A stretch of DNA of 64,000 nucleotides. Origin: Ulota crispa. Taxonomy: Eukaryota; Streptophyta; Bryopsida; Orthotrichales; Orthotrichaceae. Shown in pieces: positions 36,872 through 49,400 of the stretch; the stretch's first letter is position 1, and each line of letters starts with the position of its first letter. Both the position numbers and the translations under genes were made by a program. The notes beneath the pieces were generated by a model that was given only the letters and a program-made list of their open reading frames with translations, searched no databases and was not told the DNA's origin. The DNA lies in NCBI GenBank assembly GCA_963920765.1, contig OY987248.1, positions 563,001 through 627,000 on the forward strand, given 5' to 3'.

Positions 36872-38143
36872 ATGTCACTAACGTATGCCCTTGATGTTAC
36901 AGTGACCACGGCCCTTCCGACCTTCTACTCGCTGCGACCTGTACCACAAGCAAGGGCTTCTCCCGCCTTTGTTCGACCTCCAACGTCAGCGCCGCGGCCT
37001 GTTCAATTGCCCCATTCCGTCAGCCCGGGCTTGATACGCGCATCAGCATCCTCCAGCACATAATACTTGCAACCTCCAACTTCAAACAGCCTAGGATTTG
37101 CAGGGACAACAAATGAAAGCAGCCCAAGTAGTACAAGCAGGAGGACAAGGAAAGATAGGTGTCCCAATTGGATTCTAATAGAGGTCATGGCCCTCATTGC
37201 AGCCAAAAAAGACTTGTTCCTGCAAGAGCTAGACGCTGTGGATGGCAAAGACTTGATGGTCATTGACACCACAAAATGGGCGCAAATTTCTGAAGACGTC
37301 ATGCGCACTAATGTTTCACCTTGTCTTTGCGGCGGTCAAGCCTGCAAGACAAAATAGAACTTGATAATCACTGATTATAAGCATGTCTCTGATTTCCTAC
37401 AGAGAACTGGCAGGAACAAGAGGGAATACTAGGAGTTGGACTCAAACTAACGGAAGGAGGAGGGCCTCCCAAGACAGTTCCAAGTCGAAATTTATCAAGC
37501 CATCGATGCTTGGTACGATTGTCGCCTCCAGATCCGGCCTCCACATACTTGGGACTTGTTGTCCCCGACTGATGCCAACTACAGAAGGACTGCTCCGGTA
37601 CTAGAGGTTGGCAAAGAAGATGACACGTATCTAGACTCAGAAGACCCGGCAAACCTTGCCAGGTTTCAAAGTGATGAACGACCTGCAGATGTTGGCTCAC
37701 CGCACTCCCTAGGACTCTTGACTTCTCCTCCCAAAAGTTTCACATCAACCCCTGCTGCAGCTGCACAGCCGTTTGTCTCCACAGGAACACCATAGTGCCG
37801 CCCTGCATCTTGCATTCCACTAGGTATTACGCCACAGGTAATTAGTTCTTCAAAAACTTCTTTATTTTCCATTGAACTTCAAGTCAAGAACGCGGGTGTG
37901 AGGAGGAAACACGTTTCTGGCCATACCGTACTTGCAAACACAACTAGAGAAACTGGACAGACCATGGCGCAACACATGAAATAGATTGCGGAATCGCATC
38001 AAAAGATGGAGAAAGCGAAGATTGATGTCTAGTACAAGTTATTTGAGAAGCAAATGACATTTCTCCAAGAGAAGGATGAACGCCATCTAGCCAATGCTGC
38101 AAAGGCAAATGCCCTTGCTAAGTTGGCAATCATGAAGCAATGA
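36872..38143 (+). pseudogene. Myb/SANT-like accessory protein of the Harbinger element, with seven in-frame stops
   Basis: One frame stays recognisable for 423 codons. A proline-rich N-terminus leads to a trihelix/SANT-like DNA-binding region (CPNWILIEVMALIAAKKDLF, then DTTKWAQISEDVM). After it come QRTGRNKREY and a C-terminal coiled-coil-like segment (FEKQMTFLQEKDERHLANAA). In-frame stops lie at 37061, 37355, 37430, 37448, 37793, 37982 and 38030. Those at 37355 (CKTK-stop-N) and 37430 (KREY-stop-EL) stand where SANT-like proteins normally have Trp, so TGG-to-TAG changes are likely. In intact elements this protein binds the subterminal DNA together with the transposase. It is not functional here. 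Confidence 0.7.
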
Positions 38144-39160
38144 GAGATAGTTGGATGCCTTTCCAACCTCTCCAACATCCTCAACAATGCTTTTCAAAAT
38201 TGTGCCAACCTCATGGAGGAAGAGCCAACATGAAGGGTAAGACCTAGACCTATTGCATTGGTGACTCTCAACACTCCAAATGCCTCTACATTTGACGACA
38301 CTGCTAGTCACATGCGAAACAAGACACCGACTCATGGGGACGAACTCGACAGACGTGGCGACGGCTATGGAGGTCCTTCAGACGCCGAGGATGCACGAAT
38401 TGACAGAGAGGCCTCCGCCAACGCCAGTGTGGACCCGCATCACAGGAATGGAAGTTTGACGTCCAAAACTTCCACACCTACTGCAATGCCACTGCATGTG
38501 GACGCATGAGGACCTCAGTTTAGCCAAGAAATTGGCACGGCCCACTGAAGTCAACTGAGGTATCATATACCCAGCATCGCCTTCATCTATCCGCTTGCTC
38601 ATGACTTCCCGTGACATCCTAGCATGGAGGCATGACAAGTGTAGGTTAAGGTCAGTGTAGGAACGTTAGGGACATTGAAATCAAAAAAAAAATTGGAAAA
38701 AAAAAAAAAAAAAAGTTGGCAACCTATGCAAGGTTATAGTGAGCCTCAGTGTAGGTTTACAGTCTCTAATGTTAGTGTATGGTTTTGCATGTTCAACAAT
38801 AGTCATTCATGTTTACATCATAATACAAATGGTAAAGCATTGAATATGTACTATCTTCACGCAAAGAAATTTGTTCCTTCTCATTCACTACTCTTCTAAA
38901 ACTGTACTACCATGAAGCTTGTAATGGACGCAAAACGCAAAAGAAAACGGCATAGTAATAAGAAAATGACGTCACTAACATGTAAAAAGAACTAATCACA
39001 TACCGCATTTCCACATTTTTATATCGACACTGAAAGGAATGGGACACAATACCTTCAAGAGAAGTTTATAATAGTGTTATTTGTTGGGCTATTGAAAGTG
39101 TGGTTGTCGGGCACTAACGTGCAATCCCAGAAGTTGCCTTTTCTTGAGAGCAGCGGCCGT

Positions 39161-40327
39161 TCAAGGCGTATCTGGGATACCATCTCCAAAGTTGTTCCCA
39201 TGTATGCCTTTAGCATCTGCTGCACATTCTTCTACTTCATCCCCATTGAACCCTTCATTCCTCAAAACTCCAAACAAGTTTTTGACGTCCTCTTGAGATT
39301 GCGCCAAAAGCATGTTATGGAGAATAGCATAACAAATGATAACATCAAGGAGGAAAATAACATCCAAATCCAATTTTTTTATCAACTCCCTGAACGTTTG
39401 CTTAAGGATCCCAAAAGCATTTTCAACAACTTAACGTCTTTTTCAAAATCTGCTATTGAAGAGGGTGTCCGCCATCAACAACGGCAAACGTGTTTGGTGT
39501 GGCACCATCAGCCACGGGAGGAGAGGGTAACCATGATTTCCTAAGAGGTATGTTCCAAACCCTTCTGAGTTCTAGTTTTGGTTGAACCAATTTTGGTGGG
39601 TCGCCAGCTCATACAGCGAGGACCTTTGCAACATCCTAGAGTCATTAGTGGAGCCCGGCATGCCAACGTACAGGTCAAGAAACTGTTTGTCAGAATCCAC
39701 CACTGCTTAGTAATTAAGACTATAACCACCACTTTTAAAATAAAAATAATTTGTAGGAACGTATTTCGGTTTTCCAATTGCAATGTGTGTCCCATCAATG
39801 GCTCCCACCACTCTGGAGAGGCCACACAAATCATGGAACTGTCGTTGCGTTTGTAGCAAACAATCGCCTGTTGGCCACAAGATATGGTGTCGCATTGTGT
39901 TGATTATGGCATGAACAACATCTCTCAAAATACCACAAATAGTGTTTTTTCCAATAGCAAACATTTTTGAGCACACAAGATATGGAAGTCCCCGTGTCAA
40001 CTTGAATAGTATGCATGCAACACAAGTGATTGTCAGGATGGCCATCCAGTATTTAGTATCCTTGCACTGAATATAAGACTCTAGTAGCTCAGAGAGTTGA
40101 AAGACATCACGTTTTGACATAAAAAACGTCTCAAGCCAAAACTTGTCGTCGTATTTAGACATCAAGAAGCAATTGAACCACGTCATTGATTGTGGCTTTA
40201 CCCAAAAGCCCAGGTCATCAGTCAATGATAACGAGGGAACACAAACCTGGAAGGAAAGCAATCCTCCATGTATAGCAACGAGGGGGTCCTTTGAAATTCT
40301 ACCAAGACTCTTAACAATTTCAGTCAA
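39161..40327 (-). pseudogene. PIF/Harbinger DDE transposase (HARBI1-like) with four in-frame stops
   Basis: Continuous minus frame of about 389 codons. The upstream part includes WFNCFLMSKYDDKFWLETFF and RDVFQLSELLE. The catalytic triad is visible: Asp in VVGAIDGTHIAI, Asp in GMPGSTNDSRML and Glu in VVENAFGILKQTF. Nonsense codons lie at 39707-39709 (after SLNY), 39572-39574 (after WFNQN), 39443-39445 (after SRF) and 39431-39433 (just before VVENAFG). At least the first and third fit C-to-T changes (CAA to TAA, CGA to TGA). The residues around the triad are otherwise well conserved, so decay is recent. Confidence 0.8.
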
Positions 40328-41027
40328 ATAGTATGTGGGATTGTCTCCTCCAAGCGAAGGAGGAGGAAGAAGATCAACATACCGGATAGTGAGGAACTGT
40401 AGTCATAACCAGAATGCCATTGCCAACCCTAGTTCTAAATTGCCAGCGTTGTCCATGGCCCTTGCGAAACCGCAGCACCTACCAGTGAGAAACCAGTGGA
40501 AACCCTAACCAGGTTGCACGCTTGGACAGGAATCCCCCCCTCTAAATCACCCGATTCTACGAATTGTTATTGTACCCCTTTCTAACAATTTTGTCTTGCA
40601 CCTACGGGAAATAATAATGACAAAACCCCAAAACCTTACATCTTACAATCTCACAGAAATGTGAAAGTGCAGTGCAAAACCAAAGTGCAACTTAGCAAGT
40701 TTACGTTGGTGAATGACGTACCTTCTATTGAGAAGAAGGAGACGATCGTGAACCTCTCCAATGGTGCAAAATGAAGGCAGTAACTAGTCTCCAGTGATAA
40801 CAACAAAACCCAAACCCATGTAACACATTCAATCACGTGAGCAGCGCCACGGAACTTCAGAGTTGCACCACCCGTACCCCCTTTCCCAAATTGGTTCGTC
40901 ACAAAACGAACACCATCCATAGTGGTACTGCAGTGGAGTTCCTTCAAAATTCCAGAATTCACTTGACCGTAACCTTTGCAAATTCGTGATCGTAGAATCC
41001 ACTAAAAACACACACAGCTGCAATTAC

Positions 41028-41275
41028 CAGAAGCGCACCACAAGCACAACGCAACGAGAAGCGCACCACAAGCACAAGGCAACGCGAATTGCAACAAGAG
41101 GACGAGGCACTGGGAAGCGCAGCACCAGCACAAGGCAATAGGAAGCGCATCAAGAGCACAAGGAAATGGGAAGCGTAGGAAGAGCACAACGCAGTGAGAA
41201 GCGCAGAAAGAGTACGACGCAGCGGGAGGCGCAACATGAGCAAAAAACAAGGAGAAGCGCGGCAAGAGCATAAGA
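41028..41275. repeat. Minisatellite of about nine 27-bp units inside the Harbinger element
   Basis: Degenerate direct repeat of the type GAAGCGCACCACAAGCACAA plus about 7 bp; nine GAAGCGC-like starts occur. It lies between the transposase start and the right terminus. The array keeps a minus-strand frame open (40959-41453) that is repetitive and not a plausible protein. Confidence 0.75.
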
Positions 41276-41823
41276 CAACAACGCCATATGAGGAAGAAGA
41301 ACTCAACGACACAAAAAACAAGCGCCAAGTGAACAGACAATCCTTGGGGCGTGACTTCCTCGAGACGTGACTTTCCTTGAAAGATAACATCATGTTTGAA
41401 CACAAACCATATTGTATAATAATTACAGCCTTGCTGGCACGTCTACGAGACAAGCCACGTTCTTTCGTAGGGTATGTATGAACACCACAGTATTATGTAG
41501 GTCACATTATTTCCCTTTATTGCTTTCCTGTTTCTAGAGCGCTGAGCTCTATTAATACAAAATAGTCGCCACTCTTACAATTTAATAACGGCCTTCCCAA
41601 ATGTCAAGTGAGAATGGCCCTTAAGCTTACCATTTTTAGTTGCTCAACAGCTTGGAAGTTAAGTTAATGTCTGATAAACTTGTCATTTCTTCTAATTTTG
41701 TAGTATAGCTAGTATTTTGCTCTTTTTTAATTGGATAACTTAGTGTACCTATTTTTACTAGTGCATTAGAAATGGTACTTCTAATTTAGTCCTTTAACAG
41801 TTGAATTTTGTATTTTTTTTAAG

Positions 41824-42395
41824 GGAAAATCTCATGGATACCCCTGAAGTTGTAATATTTGTATAGATACCATGCTTACAAAAATACCCTCATGACATTC
41901 AATAGCACTAGCAAAGGCTATCTTCCCTCCAAGAGAATGGTGTGGAATATCATTCTTTAACTATGGGGACACTTAGTTGAATTTGTCAAAGTTAATGAAA
42001 GAGAGGCTTAGTTTAGTACACATACATCAATGTTGGGGCCTAGCCATGTCAAAAAATTAATTAATTTTAAAAAAAAATCGTGAGGATGAAGTTCATGGAT
42101 GATACCTTAAGAGAGGGAAAGGCAGCCTCTCTTTAAGCTACTAAATGTTATGCTTGGACCAAAAAAAATTAGGCATTTGTTTTGTTGTGTATGCCACTTC
42201 CCTTTTTCCTTTGTGCATACATAACCTCTTTTTTGTTTTGTTATGTTTCCTTCTTCAACATTGATCATGAAGGAAGTACAAGCACAACACATAAAGGCTA
42301 AAAATGATAATACAAGAGTTGTTGTGCAATTTATGAGAAAGCAAAGGTATCTATGCAAATATTACAAACTTCAAGGGTATCCATGAAATTTTTCC
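41824..42395. mobile_element. 572-bp TIR MITE
   Basis: The ends are inverted: GGAAAATCTCATGGATACCC at the left; from the right, reverse-complemented, GGAAAAATTTCATGGATACC, continuing TTGAAGTTTGTAATATTTGC against TGAAGTTGTAATATTTG. The TIR is about 50 bp. The interior is non-coding. No clear target duplication. Confidence 0.65.
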
Positions 42396-43668
42396 TCAGT
42401 TAGATTATATTCTTTCTCAAGAAGATTACATCAGCTCCACCATTTTAAAATCTTATATATGGACTCACAGGCATCTCAAGTTCTACACTTGATCTTTGTT
42501 TGTAATTAAGCAGTCTTGACTTGGGTCATGGTGAGTCAGTGTCATTTTTGTCCCTTTACTTGGGTCAAATGTGTTCACATGTGACTTCGGAGACTCGTCT
42601 TTTTAAAGCGAGGTCTCCCACTTGGTGTGAGAGGTGTTTGTTTCCACTCAAATCTCATTAGAATTTGTGTATCCACGCACTAATCTCTTTATCCCCTAAA
42701 CTACCAAGGCCATTTTCTGACAAAACCACTCATAACTGTCCCTATTGCTGCGTTCATCAAAAATTTCAACAAAATGCTGTTTGTGAAAATCTCACCATAG
42801 GATCTTGTAATGTACTTGTAAAAGAAGAAGTGGTAAAATTTTTGTGATATTTGACTGTACATATTGAAAGTTATGAGCATTTGAAGGGAAAAGTTTTTTT
42901 TTTCCATTGTGCCCAAAAATTTCAAATGGCTTTAACCACCATTTGCTAATTATTTTTGCACTATGGACCTTGAAGTTGTAATTTTTTCTTATGGGTAATC
43001 AAGTTAGACCTTTGTACACCAATTTTCAAGGCAATCAAAGACACAAAACACATCCTAAAAAATATTGCAATGTCACTATATGACAAGTTTTGCAAATACA
43101 CTATGACAATTTTGAGTGAAGTTTCTCACCACATGTTTTTAGATATGGAAAATCCAAACGGTGTGTTTGAAGATTAACATGTACTTCAAATGTTGAAAAA
43201 AAAAGAAGTTAAAAAACTCTACAACTCTAAAATTTAGAAGCCCCCAAAGCCCAATCTGACCTCCTAATTGAAAATGAAAGGGGAAGTAATGGGGACCACC
43301 AAAGCAACATGTGGCAATTCCTCCTTACTCCCTCCCCTTCAAAGTCAATATTTTCTCCCATGCCCAAGTTGCTCCTCAAGCTACTTTTGGCCAAAAAAAG
43401 CCCATAACTTATGAATTGTGTGACATAATCACATGTTTTTTTGCATCCCACAAACCTTATACATTCCTACACACTCATAAAAAGTTTCAAAAAATAATGT
43501 AAAAAATTGAGATCACAAGAGCCTACCCAAAATCTCAAAAGTCCCCCAAGGGGACTTTGGGGCTTTAGGGGTTAAGAACCAAGAGATACTCTAAATTTGT
43601 AAAAATGAAAAAATGATTTATGAAGGACAATTTAGAAGATAAAATAAATGACAAAGGAATATTTTATA
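42396..43668. other. AT-rich repeat-like intergenic DNA
   Basis: No gene seen. At about 43540-43573 the sequence GTCCCCCAAGGGGAC is a perfect short palindrome, followed by TTTGGGGCTTTAGGGGTTAA. That resembles the right end of a TTAA element; its partner was not found. Confidence 0.35.
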
Positions 43669-44427
43669 GGAAATTGCTAAATTCATCACACTTTTTGCTA
43701 AATCTACCACATTGCATGATGTTTAGCAATTCCATAATGAAAAAAATAGGTGAATTTCATATTTATCAAATGAAAATTCAATGACGATGATAAATGTGCT
43801 AATCTAAAGATTATTCAAAGTTGTGAAAGTCAACCCAAGTAAAAGAAAGGGAAAAAGGAAGAGTGGACAAAGAAAGGGAAGAGTGGGTATATTTGTCGTT
43901 ATTATTAATGGGAGTGACTAGGTGGACACCCCCTAGTTGCTACGCAGACACCCCCCATAGCTTAACCTATTAAATTTGAGATTGTTATTATGCTAAAATT
44001 GAAATAAAATCAAAGCAATACTTTAGCATACATTTGCGTTTACAAGCGTTGCAAACATACAACAAATCTGCCTCATTTGTTACATTGTTAGGAGTCAAAT
44101 TAGTAAATAAAGGGAGCTACTAGTTTAACTCCTAACTGTATCACAAACGAGACAAATTTGTTGTATGTTTGCAATGCTTGAAGACGCAGATGTACACTAA
44201 AGTACTGCTTTGATTTTATTTCATACTTTAGCTTAATAATATTCTCAAATTTAATAGGTTTGGCTATGGGGGTGCCCAAGTAGCAATTGGGGGGTGTCCA
44301 CCTAGTCGCTCCTTTGTCAAATGGTCATCTCATAAATACAAAATTCACCCTTCTTTTCTTCATGAAAATCCTAAACATGATGCTATGTGGTGGATTTAGC
44401 AAAATGTGTGGTGAATTTAGCAATTTC
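43669..44427. mobile_element. TIR element (GGAAATTGCTAAATTCA ends) carrying a nested MITE
   Basis: Left end GGAAATTGCTAAATTCATCA; right end reverse-complemented GAAATTGCTAAATTCACCAC. ATATTTTA flanks both sides approximately. A second motif (TTTGCTAAATC(T/C)ACCACAT) is repeated inside each end, the same end architecture as the 14320-14729 MITE. Without the insertion at 43911-44312 the element is about 360 bp. Confidence 0.6.
43911..44312. mobile_element. 402-bp hairpin MITE nested in another MITE
   Basis: Nearly the whole element is an inverted repeat. The ends are GGAGTGACTAGGTGGACACC and, from the right, GGAGCGACTAGGTGGACACC. The arms remain complementary inward through AACCTATTAAATTTGAGA and the GCAAACATACAACAAAT block, with a short loop near 44110. 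Non-coding. Confidence 0.75.
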
Positions 44428-45077
44428 ATATTTTAAAATTTAAAATATTTGAATAATGGCTTTCAATCTACACTAACAAACTATGACTCCTACATCATAT
44501 CCATAGGCGTTGGATGGCACTTAGGTGAAATTTAAATTAAAATAATTTAAATTTCTTTTGAAATTCTTATTATGGAATGAAGATGACATACTTCCACAAG
44601 GTTTTGTTTCATTTCAAATTGTTGTAATTTTTACAATCAGAATATGAAATAATTCATAAAGAATTACTTTTTAGAATAATTGCAAACAAAATTTTGGAAA
44701 TCTATACCAAACAAATACAAAAAACAAACACAAGAACCTATAATACTGACCATGTGGATAGATAAAAATTCAAGCTTATATTTGATTTTCCTTCTACTTG
44801 GGACTTGTTTACATTCAACCCTAAATGCCCATGGTGCCATATTTTATTGTTAAAAACAACAAATTTTGCTACCTTGGACATTTAGGATTTAATCGTTCAG
44901 AATTTGCAAACTTGATTAGTAAGGAGTTATTCAAAGGGTGACACAGACCTTGGGTCAAAAAGTGACATAGACTTGACTTGTTGTCAATTTTATGTGATTT
45001 TGTTACTCACTTCTACGCAGAGGAGCATTGCATGAAAGATGTGGTTCTGTTCCACTCAAAGCTCGCAAAACTCTAAG
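44428..45077. other. AT-rich intergenic DNA before the right arm
   Basis: No gene or repeat with clear ends was recognised. Confidence 0.35.
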
Positions 45078-45823
45078 CTAACACCAGTGCTGACGCTGCA
45101 AAACCTGGGAAACTCGGGAGGGGTTTGTTTGGATGCACTTGATTCCGTCCTAAAATCAACAACAATTAAAAAACATGTTGCGTGTCTACGAACTTTGAAC
45201 TCTTGGTGGCAGTGCACAATTTGTCCCACATTCCAACTTGACAAATCCCGAGTCTATGCCAGATCCCAACTTTGTTGTAAGGGCGCATAAAATTTCAAAA
45301 AAAGCTTATGTGTTCTATTTAAGAAGCTACTGTGTCTCGGTTGCCAAGTTGGGATGCTTTTATTGTAAGATCCTGTTTTTGAGCAAAAGTTCTATGATTT
45401 TCCAGCCAGAATTTCGAAATGGTATTGCCATGTTGGCATTTATAAGTGAACCGGGACTTGGAACTTCGTATTTAGAACTTGGAACACACGGTGAAAGTAT
45501 AATCCTTGATTCTTCATTCCCCGCTAATCAGTTTCTGAGGTTTTAGTGCCATGTGTAAGGTAGACATACCCATTCTTGAGCGGCTCTCAATCCTGCACCC
45601 TAAATTTGAGGTGTCCATCAAACACTCTTGAACTCTAAGTGGAGTTGTGAATGCTACTTGCACAAGCAAATCTTCCCACAAGTCAGTTGCTAAATTGGTT
45701 TGGGAGGGTTGGGACTAGGACCGTCAAGAGCCGTTATAGGAACACATCCAAGCAATTTCAATGTTAGTCCACAATTGCTTTTAGGGTCCTATGAGCAGTA
45801 ATTGTGCCCTTTGATATAAAATA

Positions 45824-46233
45824 GGGAATTGCTAACGCCACACCCAAAATTGCTAACGCCACACCCCTATGAGCATGTAATTTGAGAATTTAATGGTATC
45901 ATTTTTTTATTCAAGTGGTCCATCATTCATTCAATCATGGCATTACCACCTCCTTGAAAAAAAAATTTGGATTTGTTCATCTTTGTTGAACTTTTACAAC
46001 ACCATTCCTCAAATTTTGATGTATTTTTGCTTTAAGTAATTCAAAAGTCTTATACTTTTAGTTTCAAATTCAAGCACCTCCAATTTTTTTGAATGTAGCC
46101 TTAGAATGATAGAGGTGAAACAAATCTTTTGATCCATTTAAAAAACATTAGCATTAAATTCTCACATTTCATGCTCAAAGCACACCTTGGGGGTGTGGTG
46201 TTAGCAATTTTGGGTGTGACTTTAGCAATTCCC
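45824..46233. mobile_element. 410-bp MITE (GGGAATTGCTAA ends), right arm
   Basis: Mirror copy of the element at 14320-14729, with the same ends and the same imperfect 9-bp flanking duplication. It was copied as part of the arm, not by a second insertion. Confidence 0.7.
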
Positions 46234-46493
46234 TGTAAAATATGGCTAACCCTACTGATTTTTTTCCTGAATTTTCCCAGACCTTGCGGTACCCCAAACC
46301 CTTAAACGCTCAGGTATGGGTGTGTCGACCATAGTGTGAAAAACCACTCAATATGAACCAAGGCTCCAAAGTATACACAAGCACCAATTCAGCCAAAGAT
46401 ATATTACTTTTAAATTGAACTCCAACATAGCAAAATAGCCAGAATCCAGAATCGTAAAAAATAAAGGCAAGGTTCAAAGCTACAGAAGCCACG

Positions 46494-49400
46494 TCATTGA
46501 ATGGGAAGCACGTACTGGCAGCGTATGATACCAGCCGCACCTCCATAGGCTAACCAAGCTTCTTTTCCTCGATTGGAGTTCCAGCGCAGGCGCTGAACGG
46601 CGACAACACGCTGGGGCAAATTCTGTACAGAATCTGCGAGGTCCTGAATATCGCCAGCAGGCTCGCTGCCATCCTCGTCAGCCTCGTCTCCAGCATCCTG
46701 CTTCTTGCTTTTCTTGGAGGGTGTATCGTCAGCTCTTTTCTTCTTGCTGCTTGGTTTCTCCATATCAAGCGGGTTGCCACTTGGTATAAACCCTGAACCT
46801 GCTCCGTTGAACTTCAGAACGGCGTTTCGTCGAGTGAGGAAGTCTCGCCTAAACTGGGGAGAGAGCTGGTCCATAACAATCTCCTTTTGCCGAGGTGAAG
46901 GTACAAGGTTTTGGGTTACTATGTGCATGGTTCCCGTTTCCGTGTCAGCAGCAAACACTCCACAGAGGAAGTGTGGCTGCCTGTATCGGGAGCCCTCTTT
47001 CATGAGCGCCTTCTCCGTCAACTGTCAACCACGATCAGGTGAGCCAAACATTACGTATCTCAAATATTCTAACCAAAAAATAAAAGTCCCAGTCAGAAGA
47101 AAATACACCATTAACCCTTTAACGACCGTGGTCGATTCTGGGGTGGGCAATCCTTTGTATTGCCATTTGGGGGAAATTTTAGGGTTTTTGAATACAGATG
47201 ACTATCACAGATCTGACCGTACAGAAGGAAGTATCTTGCAGAGTTTAGGGTTATGCATCATAAATTATGCTCACTCTTTAGTTGTTATGGCCATCTTTTT
47301 GCATTTATTGGTGTATTTTCAGCCAGTACTCTTTTAGTTTTTTCAACCCTCTAGCCACATGCCACCTCAGATTGGCCTGGTTATTGTCTCTTTTAGTTTT
47401 TTCAACCCTCTAGCCACATGCCACCTCAGATTGGCCTGGTTATTGTCCTAAACTCTTCACTTTCCAATTCCCCAGACCCGTCCCCTTTGCCACGTCATCA
47501 AATTCCTTGACATGCTCTCTCTACAAACTGAAAAGAGTCAAAATCGACCAGGAACTGGTCGACCAGTCCTTAATGGGTTAACAGCACCGAAAAAATTAGT
47601 GTTGCTTGACTGTTTGATTTCACAACATAGAGCCTCACACATTTAAGAAGCTTGCTCACAACAGGAATTTGATGACACGAGCAAATGACGAACCTGAAAT
47701 TGATTGACATTGCCATCAGTGCCACAGTAGGCCACCAAACCTGCGAAATAGTGACAAGATGTTTAGCTCAAGGTTTTTGGTTGAAACTGTTTGGTTCAAA
47801 ACACGAATCAAAAACCTTCACAGTCAAAGTGCGTTTTTTGAATGTCAGGAAGTGGTACTTACCGGACTTTCGAGAAACATGTACGCCCCACATTGCATAA
47901 TAAGATGCATAATAACTTGCAAGTCCCTGGGTAGGCGTGCCTGTGTAAGGTCTTCCAGTAACGGCCGTCTCTGTAGCGGCTTTATCCATAGCCAATATCC
48001 GCACCGAACCGTCGTCCATAGTTATCAAAATACACCTAGTAAACCAACATCCACATCAAGTCACACTTCGATACAGAAGCATCTACATGACGTAAGGAAG
48101 TCAGAAAGTGTTCTATGGCATATAAACACTCACCTAGGATCCGATACCCAGTCAATGCACGTGACAACACCTCGTGATATTTGCAACTCGTAAACAGGTT
48201 GATACGGATCCCTGCAGTTCCATCCATCAACATACGTTAAACTACTCGACATCATCTGACAGGAAATCATCAAACCTAACTAAAAAACCATGAGAAGCAG
48301 CCTTGGAAGTACACATAAAGCCACAGGTGATAACGCAAGTAACTAGAATTGAGACGGATTAGAAAAAAAGGCAATGCCAGTCGTTCATTCTAGTACATTG
48401 TCATCCTATATTGCCAAAGGATTGACTACTAATGATTTGATATTTCCGGAAAGCGTGTCAGTTGTACGACTGAAATAGAAGTGGAACCAAAGAGGCTTCC
48501 ATGTCATGATTCAGGTACTTACCGGAGATCCCAAAATCGTACCCAGCCACTATGACCAGCTGTGGCTATCAAATGCTTCCCAACTGTACCACTGCCAAAA
48601 AAGCGGACATACACTCAATGTCGAAGAACTTTATAATTCTTTCTGATCCAAAAGTTAGTTGATCAATTCACACCTAAAATACTAAACAATGAATCCCTGT
48701 TAACAAACAAAGTAAGGATTACGCATGGTTTGGTCCTCGGAAAGTATAAAATACCAGGGTGCAGGTGCCCACGCAATTGAACGTAGAGTCATAAAATCAG
48801 CTGTGAAGAAGAGTACTGGCCGACTCTCTACAACATACAGCAAACAACCGTTAACTTAAGAAGTTTCTAACCTTCGCTTCTATCAGAATACAGATGAATG
48901 TGTCCACAACCATAATGCCACGGCTGTTAGTTCAGTAAAGAGAAAAACTTCAAAAAGGATATTTCCAGAAAACACATCTCTTGTTCGTTTCAAAGAAATG
49001 TAGCATTACCTTGTAGAGGTGTAGAGTACGGGAAAACTTTGAAGACCGCCACCTGCGACAAAATGTATGTTATTAGTGGCTACAAAACATGACATAACAA
49101 CAAGATAGATACTCTTACATTAGAGTGATGAAAGATGGGTCTAGAACAAGAATGCACAAATTATCGTAGTTGAAACTTACAGTCCCATCGTGACAACAGA
49201 CAAGTAACATATCATGTGGAGGCCATGTCGACCATTCCACAGAGAGTGGGATGCTGCAAACAAGAAATTTTAGTCAGGCCTTATAATACGAGTTCTGAGC
49301 GTTAAAAACAAATAGAAACGTCGTCTTTTGCTTGACGTAGAATAAAACTTAAGCACCGTCTCGAAAACTGTAATGATTCTGTGCAGGTCTGCTACGTTAA

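Larger units (their letters stand above)
35720..41621. mobile_element. Complete PIF/Harbinger transposon (5.9 kb), decayed coding regions
   Basis: Terminal inverted repeats are AGGGCCATTTCCACTTGGAA at the left and, reverse-complemented from the right, AGGGCCATTCTCACTTGACA. The 3-bp target duplication TAA flanks both sides (35717-35719 and 41622-41624), as expected for Harbinger elements. It holds the two standard genes in opposite orientations: a Myb/SANT-like protein (+, 36872-38143) and a DDE transposase (-, 40327-39161). Both carry several in-frame stops, so the element is no longer autonomous. A 27-bp minisatellite lies near the right end (41028-41275). An A-rich tract lies at 38682-38714. 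Confidence 0.85.

Noticed and set aside
40959..41453. Minus frame of 164 codons in the Harbinger element
   Set aside because: It runs through the 27-bp minisatellite and is Ser/Leu/Cys repetitive; the real transposase frame starts at 40327.
45824..46233. Counting the right-arm MITE as an independent insertion
   Set aside because: It is the exact mirror of 14320-14729 with the same flanking duplication, so it was copied with the arm.
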